DNA from: Chara braunii
Taxonomy: Eukaryota; Streptophyta; Charophyceae; Charales; Characeae
DNA length: 45,891 nt
Direction of reading: 5' to 3'
Assembly (NCBI GenBank): GCA_003427395.1
Contig: BFEA01000404.1
Coordinates: forward strand, 742,137 to 788,027
Positions 21,501 through 32,607 of the stretch are shown here, in pieces. The notes beneath the pieces were generated by a model. The model saw only the letters and a list, made by a program, of their open reading frames with translations, did not search any database and had not been told where the DNA came from. The position numbers and the translations under genes were made by a program. Each line of letters starts with the position of its first letter. Positions within the stretch are counted from its first letter, which is position 1.

Positions 21501-21610
21501 AATATTAGATATCCAAGTCTCTGTTCCGGTCAATCATTTCCTTTCTATCTCGGAGACTGCAAACAATAAGCTCATTCAGCAATGTGAAAAGAACCAGAAG
21601 CGATTCACAT
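18508..21610 (+). repeat. tandem unit 3 (internally deleted)
   Basis: Contains both the AT-rich first half and the middle, but lacks the segment equivalent to 17155-17400, joining AAGTTTTGC to GCGCAACCCTG near 20535. Its end is also shorter: GATTCACAT is followed at once by unit 4. Stem-loop at 21058-21075 carries one mismatch. Confidence 0.85.
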
Positions 21611-24600
21611 ATGGATCGACCAATTACGATAATAAAAATTCATAAAACCCTTGAAAACTATCGAGAAAGGTAGCCCCGACAGACGATGTTTTACCAAATG
21701 AAGTATGTTCTACTACGTGGGATTCCTTGAGTGAACATTTATTTAATAAATATTTATAACAATTTGCTAATGATTGACGGTTTGTCATCGAGTTTATTCA
21801 AAAGTATTATATCTATGCTTTTAAAAAAAAAAAGAATATATTAAGATTTGTAGTTCGCGCTTTATCTCAATTTTTAATAATCCCTTCAAATAATTAGCTA
21901 AGGTTATAGTTAGATGCCTGACAAGGCACTTCCCACAATTAGCTAAGATAGATCAAGCAACTTCTATTCGTGGCCACTTTATTTTTGAAAAAATGGTAAC
22001 CGTTATTAAGACTTTATAAGTCGCACCAACAGAGAACCTCAATGTTGCAGTTTTATTATTAAATATAGATAAAGCATACGAATGGTTTAACTTACTATAT
22101 ATATTAACTAAACTTGAATTTTATGAATTTGAAACATTGTTTCAATTTGGTAGTTGTGTTGTGCCATAGTTTCAAACCTCAATCATGATTAACGGTTGCG
22201 CCTCCACATAATTTGCTCTCACTCACATGCTTAGATAGAGATACATTAATGGTCCATTGATGTTTGTTGTACAAATGAGAAAATCTTCAATACAATAATA
22301 AATAAAACATAGTTATGTGTGGTATTCCAACATTTTTTGTACTATATAAATTTAAGATGTTGACGTATGTTCTTTTGCTATCATATGAAAATTTCAAGAA
22401 CCTTAGAAACCCTCAAAATCAAAATATTATCTTACTTCGATTTTTCTGAAGTTTCGCTTAACTCGAATAAAAAATATTTATTTCTCCCTGCCGAGTTTCA
22501 ATTGGTACAGATTGGCGGATGAAAATAATATTTTATAATAATTGTTTTGCAAACCAAAATGAGATGCTACTACAAAATCGATCTACGAATTGAAAGTGGG
22601 GGAAAACCCTTAACATATCCCCATTTAGTTGTGCTCTAGACTTAAATAAAACATTTGCCCTTTAATGGTTCTTGGACACACTTCATGCACCATACAAAGA
22701 TATATATAGTGCGATCCTCATACATATAAAAACGTTTTGTGAGAACTATAGAAGTAAATTTATTTCAACCTGTTTTTTTTTTTTTTTTTTTTTTTNNNNN
22801 NNNNNNNNNNNNNNNNNNNNNNNNNNNNNNNNNNNNNNNNNNNNNNNNNNNNNNNNNNNNNNNNNNNNNNNNNNNNNNNNNNNNNNNNNNNNNNNNNNNN
22901 NNNNNNNNNNNNNNNNNNNNNNNNNNNNNNNNNNNNNNNNNNNNNNNNNNNNNNNNNNNNNNNNNNNNNNNNNNNNNNNNNNNNNNNNNNNNNNNNNNNN
23001 NNNNNNNNNNNNNNNNNNNNNNNNNNNNNNNNNNNNNNNNNNNNNNNNNNNNNNNNNNNNNNNNNNNNNNNNNNNNNNNNNNNNNNNNNNNNNNNNNNNN
23101 NNNNNNNNNNNNNNNNNNNNNNNNNNNNNNNNNNNNNNTTTGTTTTTTTTTTTTCAATGTATCTTAAATTAAATGACTCAGCGACCTCTGAAAATGTTTC
23201 ATTCCCTTGAGTTTATTATTTTGTTTTGTAAAATATATTGGATTGTTTGATTGTTATGCCTTGTAGTTCTTTTATTTTTCATAGTTAAGATATTGAAGAG
23301 AATGGTTTGAAAGTGATAATTTTTGCAAGCAATTTTCGAGCTCTGTACCTGAGTTAGAGCTTCAGTACATCAGACGATTTTTTTTTTTTAATCAATTTTC
23401 GTTATCTACGCTGTTTGTGATACTTGAATGACCATGCGAAAACTGTGTGAATTGGAACGAGCGAGTATGTATTTGTTGGACGGAGATCTACAAGGGGCGT
23501 GAGAAACATGAATCTGAGAACAAAGGCTAAGACCGCGTTTATGACACTTGCGTGTGAATTTTCGTTGGGTCTCATATGTGTGCATGTATGTATAGGAACG
23601 AGGGATTGTTCCTGGATTAAGAGTGATACGAATCGGTGGATGCAGGGTACGGTTGACAAGACCCACTATGGCTGTGAGAATGACTCTTCCTGATTTCCTT
23701 TGAGACTTTCTCCTTTCTCTTTTCATTTTCATTTTCTCTCGCCGATCACATATAGCAAAAGGCAAGGATACTCGAACGGAAGGTTGAATACTCGACCTTC
23801 GATAGGATTGAGACGCAGTTCGGGTACGACGATTTGCTCGCTAACCCTCGCCTACTTTCTTTTATCCTTCCGCGAGAGAGAAACTATCGAACCTCATCTT
23901 GAAAGATTTTGTTTTTCATATTATTAGTCAGACATTGTTCCTAAACCTGGAATTCGATGTCCTTGTCTAACACATCCCAGATTTTGGTCCAATACAAAAG
24001 GGTTTCCCCTATGTGTCGAACTTACACCCTTTGCTCATCGTCACCCACTGCCTAAAAGCCAGGGGCGCTGCAACGGATGAACGACTTATCTTTCATCCAT
24101 TTAGTATCGTGAAGGAGGGTTCCTTCACGATTTTCAACTTCCAATACTTGAGTGTTGTGCGCAACTCGAAAACCCATGAAACGTTGCGCAGTTGTGGGTA
24201 ACGCACAGAGTGTTGTCATGACAATCGATCGAATGAGAACACATGACTGAGTGTTATGATCTTCGTTGCGCGTGCATTCCTTTTATGCAACTTTGAGCGA
24301 GCCTTGCTAAAATTTTTTTTTGCGTCTTTTGAGTTATGAGTCAGAACATTTGAAAAAGAGACTAGGTATATATGCATGTTTAAGCAAGTAATATTATTTT
24401 GTTTTGCGACACGTGATTAAGTTATGATGTCCTAGTCGACCGGCGCAGAAACTTGCGTGGGAGATCAGCGTCGGACGTGACGGTTCACGTGCGGGTCCGA
24501 TCTAGGCGTGGACCTCGCGTACCCCCTATGCTACAGTGTACGAGAAATGCCCTCGATTGGGCCACCTCCACGATTGCACGTAAAAACTTCAGCGCACGAC

Positions 24601-25279
24601 TAAGTAACTCGGTGGGGATACGCCCACCCAAGGGATGATGACAACTTCCACGGGTGAAGGTCACTTGTACCTCGGGAGATCCTATCGTCTCATAGAGACT
24701 TGATGGAGGTATAGCTGGCGCACTCGATCGGAGCGGCTCTGTTGCTTCCCCTTACCTGATGCGACTCGCGAATCTGTCAATCCTGAGTGACGAGGCTGGG
24801 AAGATCCCCTCTGTGGGGACCGTGCGCTCGACAGTGCCTGTGACCACGAATCAGGGACGGTCGTTAAGTTACTCGAAGGAACCAGAGAATCAGGAAATGG
24901 TTCGCCTTCTCCACTCCCCGCTATGCCTTTAGAGATGACTATGTTGACTTCTGAGACTTCCTTTGAATCTGCAGACGTTGTGAATCCGGCCTAGTACCTC
25001 CTGTTGGCAGGGCTGATTGGAGTTGTTCGGGCTGGTAAAGATGAGCTTGAATGAGTGGAACACAAATCGGAATCCGAACCTCAGTTCCAGACAGGAGAGA
25101 TTCATGTCTTGTAAACGTTAAAAATATTAGATATCTGAGTCTCTGTTCCGGTCAATCATCTCCTGCCTACCTCGGAGACTGCAAACAATAAGCTCATATA
25201 ACAATGTCAAAAGAACCAGAAGTGATTCAAATATCAGCGTGTCCAAATAATGCTAAAGAAAAAAGAGGAGATGGCGGAA
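21611..25279 (+). repeat. tandem unit 4 (most complete; contains assembly gap)
   Basis: Holds every segment seen in the other three units, so it approximates the full unit of about 3.4-3.7 kb. Homology to the other units stops at ATGGCGGAA (25279), where gypsy-like DNA starts. Stem-loop at 24680-24697. The unit has no recognisable coding capacity and no matching copy after the gypsy region, so it is not shown to be an LTR of that element. Confidence 0.85.
22796..23138. other. assembly gap (343 N)
   Basis: The gap opens in a poly-T run and closes in another. The same interval in unit 3 (about 19664-19770) is only about 100 bases of T-rich sequence, so the gap size is probably an estimate. Confidence 0.98.
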
Positions 25280-25535
25280 CCAACACCTTTCCCGTCCAAT
25301 CCCATAATTGCGATTGATCTTCCGGATACACATGAAATGTCCGTAGCCACGCGTGTGGCAATGATTCGTATATGAAAAAAATTACTTCATCCGTGTCCGA
25401 CCAATATTATGGAAAAACTCGGAATGCGATTGCAAAGTGTGGGGAAAGTCGTTCAATGCCTATGCCGGATCATCCGTGATACTTTTAAATGACACGGTTC
25501 GCAAGACCAGATGATTAAACTTCATTCTCCCTCTA

Positions 25536-25853
25536 TTGGGGAAGAACGATTATGTCTCGACTAATGAAGAATCCATGAGCATCGTAGGGATATTTGAAAA
25601 TGTGGCAGTCAAGGTTGCGCGAGTGAATGTGTTAGTAAATGCGTTAGTAATTGATGCAATTGTTTTCATGCAACTGGGATTGCCTTGGACTATGGTCTTA
25701 TGTGCACGTTTGCATTTCGATTTCAAACAATTCATTCTCACCCACACTAGAGGAAAACCACCTACCGTTCTCTTATCTATTTCCATGCATCCCTTAAAAA
25801 ACACCATGGGAATGGTCGATAAGGCAGTACGGGTAAGAATGATCGGGACATAA
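25536..25853 (+). pseudogene. protease-like region of gypsy relic
   Basis: Open frame of about 105 codons upstream of RT. It contains a segment ending QLGLPWTM, similar in style to the stretch after the catalytic aspartate in retroelement proteases, but no D-S/T-G triad survives. Assignment rests mainly on position. The first part of the frame uses a non-ATG start. An acidic linker frame follows (25857-26066). Confidence 0.35.
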
Positions 25854-25856
25854 GAG

Positions 25857-26066
25857 ATGATATTGAAAGAAACCAAGGACGACTCGTTGGAAGAAAGCAA
25901 TGAATCTCTCCCTTTCGGGGAAAATGAACAGAATGACACGGGTTACGTAAAACTTTTGGATCATATGCCAACTGAAGAACAATGGCGTGAGTTGGTTCGA
26001 CTCTTTGCAACGAAGCTAAGGATTAATTATGGATGGTTACACGAAGTGCGCATTCCTTTTCTTTGA
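25857..26066 (+). pseudogene. acidic linker ORF of gypsy relic
   Basis: ATG-started, 69 codons, rich in Glu/Asp/Ser (about residues 4-25). It lies between the protease-like and RT parts; probably a piece of the same polyprotein. Confidence 0.35.
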
Positions 26067-26257
26067 ATATTGAGAGTACTAAGTTTAACTCTTCTCCATT
26101 ACCTCCGTTGTCATTTCTCACTCTTACAAAGACTCAAATCCCTGCGGCCTCTTCCATCTGAGAACCAATACTGCAGATCGCAGATATGGCTGATCTTTTG
26201 AAACCCCGTCGTACTATGTAGGAGGATACACTTTCTCTCTCAAGGAGATACCAGCGG

Positions 26258-26455
26258 ATGACACAATATATCGATCTCTCTTTCCCTTTGCCCCGACATT
26301 TGCTCACGAAAGACACAATGGTAAAATTTACTAAGGAAGATACGGAAACACCGATTAGAGACGTTCCAAACCTGATGGAAGAGATGACGAAACTTTCAAG
26401 ATTGAAGATTGCGCTGAGTATCACTGATCCAAAGATTGGCAGAGAAAGGGAATAA
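26258..26455 (+). pseudogene. pre-RT segment of gypsy relic
   Basis: 65 codons of mixed charged composition before a TAA, in line with the pol polyprotein but without a recognisable motif. Confidence 0.35.
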
Positions 26456-26485
26456 ACTGAAATAATCAGTCCCGCGGAGTCGCAA

Positions 26486-27597
26486 ATGCTTGTCAGTGTG
26501 TATTTAGTCAGAACCAGCAGTTCAATGTTTTTGAGCGTAGAGGGGATGCATCTGCTTATTCCTCATGAGCCTAAAACTCGACTCGATATTTTCGGTATGA
26601 ATCCAATGGTCATAGTCCCGTCTCATGTTCCTAAAGAAATACGGATGCTTTTGAAAGATATATTGCATGAATACGCTGTAGTATTGAGCGTGCATGATCA
26701 CGACATCGGTATGACGAATGTCATTGAGTATGAAATCATTACTGGAAACCATCCGCGGATTGGTTGCACTCCAAATCCATACTCCCCAACGCAACGACCT
26801 GCTGCGTTCCAGAGAGTCAATGAGTTTGAAGCTAACGAGTGGATCGAACCTGCGATTGGGCCGTGGTAATTTCCGGTGGTGATTGTACCCAAAGAAGATG
26901 GGGAATTCAAATATGTATTGATTATCGAAAACTGAATTATATCACGATTAAAGATGTTTACCCTCTTCCTACTGATTGATGAGTTACTGTTTCTATTGGG
27001 TATACGCGTTTTTTCACCAAGTTTGATGTCTGTCATGGCTTCCATCACCTTCTTGTCTAAAAAGAAGACCGCCCGAAAACGACCTTCGTCCTTTTCGAAG
27101 GAACCTGGCAATGGATTCAATGCTCGATGTGTATTTGCAATGCACTGGCTACGTTTCAATGCGCGATGAACATAAATTTCAGAACTCTGTATGAAAAATG
27201 CAGTTGGCGCAAAGTATTATTAATTACTATGTGATTGTATACATGGATGCCATTCTAGTGTACTCAAATACCTATGAGGGCACACACAACACATTGGGTG
27301 GACACATTATGCATGAAAAGACACAGGTTTCAAGTTTGCTATCGAGAATTACCAGTTATTCCTAGTGAAGATCTTGTTTCTGGGCCACATGGTTACTGAT
27401 AAGGGATTGCAGTCGGAACCTCATAAGGTGAAAGTTGTGAGGGATGTGTCATTGCCCACGTCGCTTACGCAAATTCGTGCGTTTTTTAAACTTGCATTGT
27501 ATTACCGAAGGTTTATCAAAGGATTTGAGGTAATTGCGGGACCCCTCACAAATCTGCTTAAAAAAAGATCAGCCGTTGATCTGGACTCCCCAATGTG
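26486..27597 (+). pseudogene. reverse transcriptase of gypsy relic
   Basis: The N-terminal part (26486-26872) has the pattern E-Y-A-V-V-L..D-H-D-I-G..V-I-E-Y-E-I..G and ends ..WIEPAIGPW. A TAA follows, then FPVVIVPKEDG in the same frame; after one frameshift IDYRKLNYITIKDVYPLP follows. The motif K-F-D-V-x-x-G-F-H keeps the first catalytic Asp. The usual Y-x-D-D box reads Y-M-D-A (27240-27251), so a catalytic Asp is lost. FLGHMV and YYRRFIKGF (about 27370-27530) mark the thumb/connection. Direction and order fit Ty3/gypsy. Inactive. Confidence 0.85.
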
Positions 27598-27601
27598 ATC
27601 A

Positions 27602-28040
27602 ATGATTTCGAGAACTCAAGGCGGCTTTGATTTCGGCCCTATCCTTATGAGGCCGGACCCAGAAAAACCTATTATTCCCATCATTGATTCGCAGCCTGAG
27701 GTGATCTCGACGATCTTGGCCCAGGTGGGATTAAATGGATTGGAACACGTGGTAGAATATGCTTCCAAGACTTTATCTTCCTACAAAATGAACTACTATG
27801 TGCCAGCGGGGGAATGATTTGCTGCTTTGTGGGAAATTTGTCATTTCTTAACATACTTATATGGCCGAAAGTTCACGTTGGTTACCGATCACGAGCCACT
27901 AATGGCCCTGAAGAAGTCGAAGGATGACTCGGGTATGATGGGACGATGGGCTACCACGTTGCAGATCATGGAATTTAACATTCGCCACTGACAACACGAG
28001 CGACATGGAAACGTCGACAGACTGACACGTTGACATCGAC
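27602..28040 (+). pseudogene. RNase H of gypsy relic
   Basis: Shows ..IIDSQ.., VEYASKTLSSY, YLYGRKFTLVTDHEPL and a terminal stretch that corresponds to the H-V-P-G-x-x-N-x-x-A-D-x-L-S-R region of relatives but has lost it. An in-frame TGA interrupts the region after GE at about 27817. One block of about 130 codons, clearly homologous to the domain that follows RT in Ty3/gypsy elements. Confidence 0.8.
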
Positions 28041-28689
28041 TTGACATAGTCATTGCAAGTGAAGAAGTGATCTCGTGGAATGATCCAGAACCAAAGAGCG
28101 AGCCCGGGGACGATGAGGTGGAGATCCTTCAAAAGGTTTGAATCTTCCCTCAAGAACGATGAGTGCCCCCCTCTTCTCTCCTTAATCATTCCATCCCCTC
28201 TCAAATATCTGACCCTTCCTTTTCTCGAATCTTCCATATAAATTTTGTTATTTCTATACGTGCACTTTACGAGTTTACGGAGTGGAATTTTATCCACACG
28301 ATTTTGGATTTCCTAATTGGGAAGTACACTGCGGCACGTGCGTAAATGATGCGCATGGCGCATGTATGCGATATCGAACGATCAGCAAAGTATAGAAGTG
28401 TCCTCTGTGTCGTGCAGATAAGCTTCCGACGGGAGCTCCATTTGAAGCCACCAGAACTAACGACCCCGAATATGATGAGAATTTCCGACGAGCGAAAATC
28501 TGAACGAATAAAATCCTGCAGAAAAAATGAGTTGGCAAATCATTAGATAACCACACGAATCATGACAGACGTCGGGCAACCAAAAGATCTCGAGACTACC
28601 GATGGATCAACGATCATCTAAAAAAGTGTGAAATAGACGGATCAGGATTATGGTTGATGGTTCCACACCCATTCCAACGGTATGATTGA

Positions 28690-29304
28690 ACCCGATCCAC
28701 TTACGAGGAGCGGGCCGCTCACTTTGTGATATATGTCACAAAAGTAATATGGTTCTGGTCTAATATACCTGAAGATGTTAGACACGTAGTCGGTAACTGT
28801 CAAGTTTGTGCCGCTGATTGGACACCGATCTGCGACCGGGACACTATAGTTCCGACAGAAGTAGAGCGCCCTTTTGAGCGTGTCAGCATGAATACGACAG
28901 ATATTGACGTGCCACTTGGCCCTAACCGTCATGAATATTCGATTTTATTCGTTTTAATTGATCATTTTTTAAAATACATAGAAGTTTATCCTTGCAAGAC
29001 ACACAAGGCCTCAAAAATAGTTGTCTGCACCGACAACTACCTCAATACCCATCTGGATATAAACAGAATCTTAACCAACAATGGGTATGAGTTTAAGGCT
29101 GAAGTAGAGGAACTGTTGACACATAGAGGCGCCGCTCTTCGACACACTGCTCCGCATGTCTCCCTGTCCAATGACTTTTGGAAAATGCGAACCGCAAGAT
29201 TAAGACCACACTACGATGGAATCTATCGGCTAATGACACTTATCCCTGGCCCGAGATTGTGTACCAAATCATTGAAATTCATCAGACCACCCCTCACGAA
29301 TTGA
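28690..29304 (+). pseudogene. integrase of gypsy relic
   Basis: The zinc-binding N-domain survives as IPEDVRHVVGNCQVC (C-x-x-C near 28800). The core begins ERPFERV and continues ..YSILFVLIDHFLKYIEVYP. The second core Asp position reads Asn in LTNNGYEF (codon 29077-29079, AAC), where relatives have S-D-N-G. The frame runs 192 codons to 29304 without a stop, the longest intact part of the element. Confidence 0.8.
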
Positions 29305-29399
29305 CCGCATTCACCCCCTTTTAGCTACGGACCAACAATATTCCTTGCGTCATCAACCGTGATGTCTCGGAAATTGCCGAGCTCCGGGGAAAAGACATG

Positions 29400-29720
29400 C
29401 GGGTGTCCGTGAAGACGAAGGCAAAAAGTTACGCCGAATTAATAGAAAAGGCAGTCCCTAGATTGACCAGTAAAAGACAAAGGATGACAGAAGCCCGCGG
29501 CAGATCCGCAGTTATGAGGCCTTGAATGTGAATGTGGGTCCGCAAATACAGTATTAATTTGGGGACCTGGTACAATTATGTAATTATGCACGAGACCGGA
29601 AACTCGTTCCCAATTTTTTTGGCTGCTTTCCCATAGTAGAACTCGGGCCTAACGGGGTGAATATTGTGCGCATCGCTCCAGAGATGGGCATAAGTCATAA
29701 CTTCCTTCCCATTGCTGACA
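29400..29720 (+). pseudogene. C-terminal GPY/F-like integrase module
   Basis: GDLVQLCNYARDRKLVPNFF followed by GCFPIVELGPNG resembles the module after the integrase core (G-D-x-V..R-K-L-x-P-x-x-x-G-P/C-F-x-V). It is preceded by a Lys/Arg-rich segment and split by a stop. No chromodomain is visible. Confidence 0.6.
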
Positions 29721-29884
29721 TATCTCCTACCTTCGTTCTTTGCCCTCCCCCAACTATCTCGCTCCTTCCTCCTTATCTCTCTTTAGCAGTGACGAAAGAT
29801 CTTGCCCTCTCTTTTCTTCTTTTGATACCCCATGCTCACAACCATCACAATGAGTTTCTCACTTGAGCCGGCCATCTCTGCTTG

Positions 29885-31513
29885 ACGTCTTCAAGCTCAA
29901 CCATCCCTACAGTTTCGCTAAGTATCTCATCTGGAGCTCAACCCCGATCTATTGCAGTTTGTGGAGCTGTTTAGCAGGAAAGCTAGTTATGGAGCGGTGG
30001 AAGTGACGATCACGACGGATCTTGGTTTTGCGGTGATCCTACTGGAAGCATAGGCGTTTTCGAGTTTTTCTCGGCCGGGTCAAAGTGACGTGGCGGTGGT
30101 TGTCGTGTTCGGCGGTGATCTTTGCAGTATCAGCACCTCTCGGGGGAACGAAATCGTAGAGAGACTATACGAGTGGGGGCGTGAACTGGTGACGGATTGG
30201 CGGCAACGATTGGTCAGGCTAGGTGAACAAGTGGTGGGCACGGAGTGCATCGACACCTTTTCTCTGCGATCCAGTACCTTGGATCCTCCGTCCCCACCAC
30301 TCCCCGTTCTTCGTCCTTTCCATTCTCGCCGATGATCTGCCTCTGGGCATCGTCTCCTTCAATCCAATCGATTCGAGTCCGACGGAGCCAGTAACTTTGG
30401 AACGGAGGCTAACGCCAACGGTTATCTGAACAAGCTGCACGGAGGACGTTGTACATTTCGTGACCTAGCACGACCCAGTGGAACTTCCTTGATCTGGACG
30501 AACTCTCCCCTGAGAGCTCTGACCGAGAAGATTTTTGGACAGCTCATCGCGACAGCAAAGAGGAGTCGTCTGACGACGATCCCAAACCGATAACACTCCT
30601 CGGCCAGCAAGAAGAAAAAGAAGAAGAAGTAGAGGATGAGAAAGGTCAAGAAGAGGAAGACAAGCCACTGACACAACATCTCGAGGAGTTATCCCAAACT
30701 CTAACGTCACAAGGTACCCCACCAACAAGCTCACCACCAGCCATATCATCAGCCTGAAGAAGCAGCTAATCGCCATGATGGAGCAAAAACTGCCCACTGT
30801 CACGGCCGGTCTCGCTCACCATCTCCCTCCTCTACTGCCCCCTCTGTGCTTCTTCCCCGTCCTTCTCCTCGTTTGAGTGCACCGTTCACATCCCGTCTTT
30901 CCCCGCCCTCTTGATTATCTTCCGTTCTCCTTTTCATGGCACGTCGAATTCCCCCTCGACCATTGCATCTTCGCCAACCAACTCTCCTATCGCCACTGTT
31001 TTCTCCGTTTGTTGTGTGAAGCCCACCCTCATGGCGCTCCCTCATGTCGCTCCCTCCTTTCTCCTCAATGTTATCCTCTTCAGTGCCGCATGGAGGCAAT
31101 ACAACCATGTGGGTTTTATTGCATCATCTCCAGGACCTTCCTTGCCGTGGAACATTATGAGTCCCTGTGTATACTCTGTGGTGAACACCTCACCTACCTC
31201 TCCCGACCCAATCATCTATTCCCTCGTGTTCACCAAATCGTCCATTTCGCTGATCTCGGTGACGAACCCCGTGATTACGTTTCCCTGCTCCCGTCGCAAT
31301 GACCCTGACCCCCTCCCTCTTCGCTCCTAGTTAATTACAATCAAGTGGAGCATCAGTGAGTGGACGGTAGCAAGCGAAGCAGATCCAGACTTTGACGATG
31401 CCATCTGGAAGACAACCAGGTACTCAAGGTCCCGATCTCCTTTGCGGTGGTAGAAGATTGTCGCCAAGACACGATGGCAAGAGTTTCAAGAGGATATTGC
31501 AAATGAAGTTTGA
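29885..31513 (+). pseudogene. frame-broken coding remnant after pol (unknown protein)
   Basis: Protein-like text continues through three frames. First, 29900-29960 (LDVFKLNHPYSFAKYLIWSS). Second, 29950-30335, with one TAG: VELFSRKASYGAVEVTITTD, later NEIVERLYEWGRELVTDWRQ. Third, 30464-30757, strongly acidic (SSDREDFW, QQEEKEEEVEDEKGQEEEDK) with no ATG, followed in another frame by SLKKQLIAMMEQKLP. Fourth, 31087-31302 with C-x-x-C and several His (LCILCGEHLTYL). Last, 31336-31513, with DPDFDDAIWK and KTRWQEFQEDIANEV before TGA. This suggests a decayed gene of about 500 codons. It starts about 170 bases after the gypsy integrase module, so it could be a post-pol ORF of that element or an unrelated gag/ORF1. 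No family recognised. Confidence 0.45.
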
Positions 31514-32406
31514 GTCAATACGTGCTTCTCTCTGACCAGTGACGTCGCTTCAATATGATGAAATGTGCCTTCCTCTGCTTATTGATATTATGGGTTCCTC
31601 TTTTCTCTCTCTCTTCTTCCCATGTAAATTAGCCTTTCCTGACTTTCGTGGATGCGATAAGGAGATAGCATAACTTTAGAACCCCTTGAACGTCACATAT
31701 TTGACGGACCAGCTTCTATACCTGAACGAACTTCTAAAGCCCTGAGTTATGCTATTCGCGCTTTTTCGATCTCTAACAGGGTTTAGGGGTACCCTTCTTT
31801 TTGGTTGGTGGATGATGCACGGAATCCATGACCGAGGAGGCCCTCCCAGTTTTAAGACGTTTTTCTAACTTTTTTGCAATTTCTCTCCAAATTTACATAG
31901 GACTTACGAGTGCCTTAGTGAGCGCGCCAGAAATTTTGTTCGACGGTTGGGAATTCTGGAATTTGCAGCCGCATCTCCCACCGACGTGTCCTTTATTGCA
32001 AGTGAATGTTCCTAAATTTGACCTTGAAAGCTCTATGAATTTTCAGCAGGGATCTGAATAGGTGTAGGAGTTTTCCTGTGTCCAATCTCGCGTGCGGATA
32101 TCATTTTTTGAATTTCTTAATCTTGAATTAGTTTTAGCGCTAGAGAGACGAACATAACTATTTTGGTGCCTTTTTGTCTCTGTGTCAGCGCAATGCATAC
32201 AAACTTCCCCGCTTCCCGCTATGTCCCATGCCATCTTCACCTCTCTCTTCTTCGCACTTTTTCTCCTCCACCCGTAACAGTTTTCCCTCCCCTCCCCCTT
32301 CGTGTTTTTCTCCCTCTCCTTTTTGTCTGAATCCTAGTCTCGCGCCGCACTACTTTTGACGCCATCCTTCTTCCCGCCTTCATCCTCCTACAGGAACTCC
32401 CTACCG
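31514..32406. other. no clear gene; weak ORF 31828-32061
   Basis: An ATG-started frame of 77 codons at 31828-32061 (plus) has ordinary composition but no motif. The rest includes pyrimidine-rich tracts at 31590-31640 and 32220-32340 that may be intronic or untranslated. Confidence 0.3.
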
Positions 32407-32607
32407 ATGCCCCCCAAGAGTGTTCGAGCCTTCAGGCGACATCGTGAAAGGAGGATACTCGCCTCACACTTTGATCTGATTGGCTACAAAAAAACTCATG
32501 GGGATCGATATGACTTTCCCCGGGTGATTATCCCAAACCCTCTCTTCAACCTCTCCTCCCTCTCCCACATTCTCTCTCATCTTCTATCTCCCTCTTCACA
32601 ACTATAA
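32407..32607 (+). CDS. small hypothetical ORF, basic N-terminus
   Basis: ATG at 32407 gives 66 codons, beginning MPPKSVRAFRRHRERRILAS and then a balanced stretch to about residue 45; the end is serine/leucine-rich from CTC repeats. It is preceded by a CT-rich tract ending in CAG (32393), so it may be an exon. A similar start (MSPKRKVEDA..RRRR) occurs at 10340. No function assigned. Confidence 0.25.
   Translation: MPPKSVRAFRRHRERRILASHFDLIGYKKTHGDRYDFPRVIIPNPLFNLSSLSHILSHLLSPSSQL

Larger units (their letters stand above)
25286..29720 (+). mobile_element. degenerate Ty3/gypsy-type retroelement (pol region)
   Basis: Consecutive pieces in the order protease-like, RT, RNase H, integrase and a C-terminal GPY/F-like module are found in all three plus-strand frames. 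That order (integrase last) is diagnostic of Ty3/gypsy rather than copia. Many stops and frameshifts and the loss of key catalytic residues show it is dead. No gag zinc knuckle and no flanking LTR pair were found; it abuts tandem unit 4 directly on its left. Subregions are listed separately. Confidence 0.85.

Noticed and set aside
22672-23172. ORFs across the N gap
   Set aside because: Most of the translated residues are unknown bases.
14047-25279. The tandem unit as an LTR of the adjacent gypsy relic
   Set aside because: No copy follows the pol region, no clear TG..CA ends or primer-binding site were seen at 25279, and the four-copy array is unusual for LTRs.
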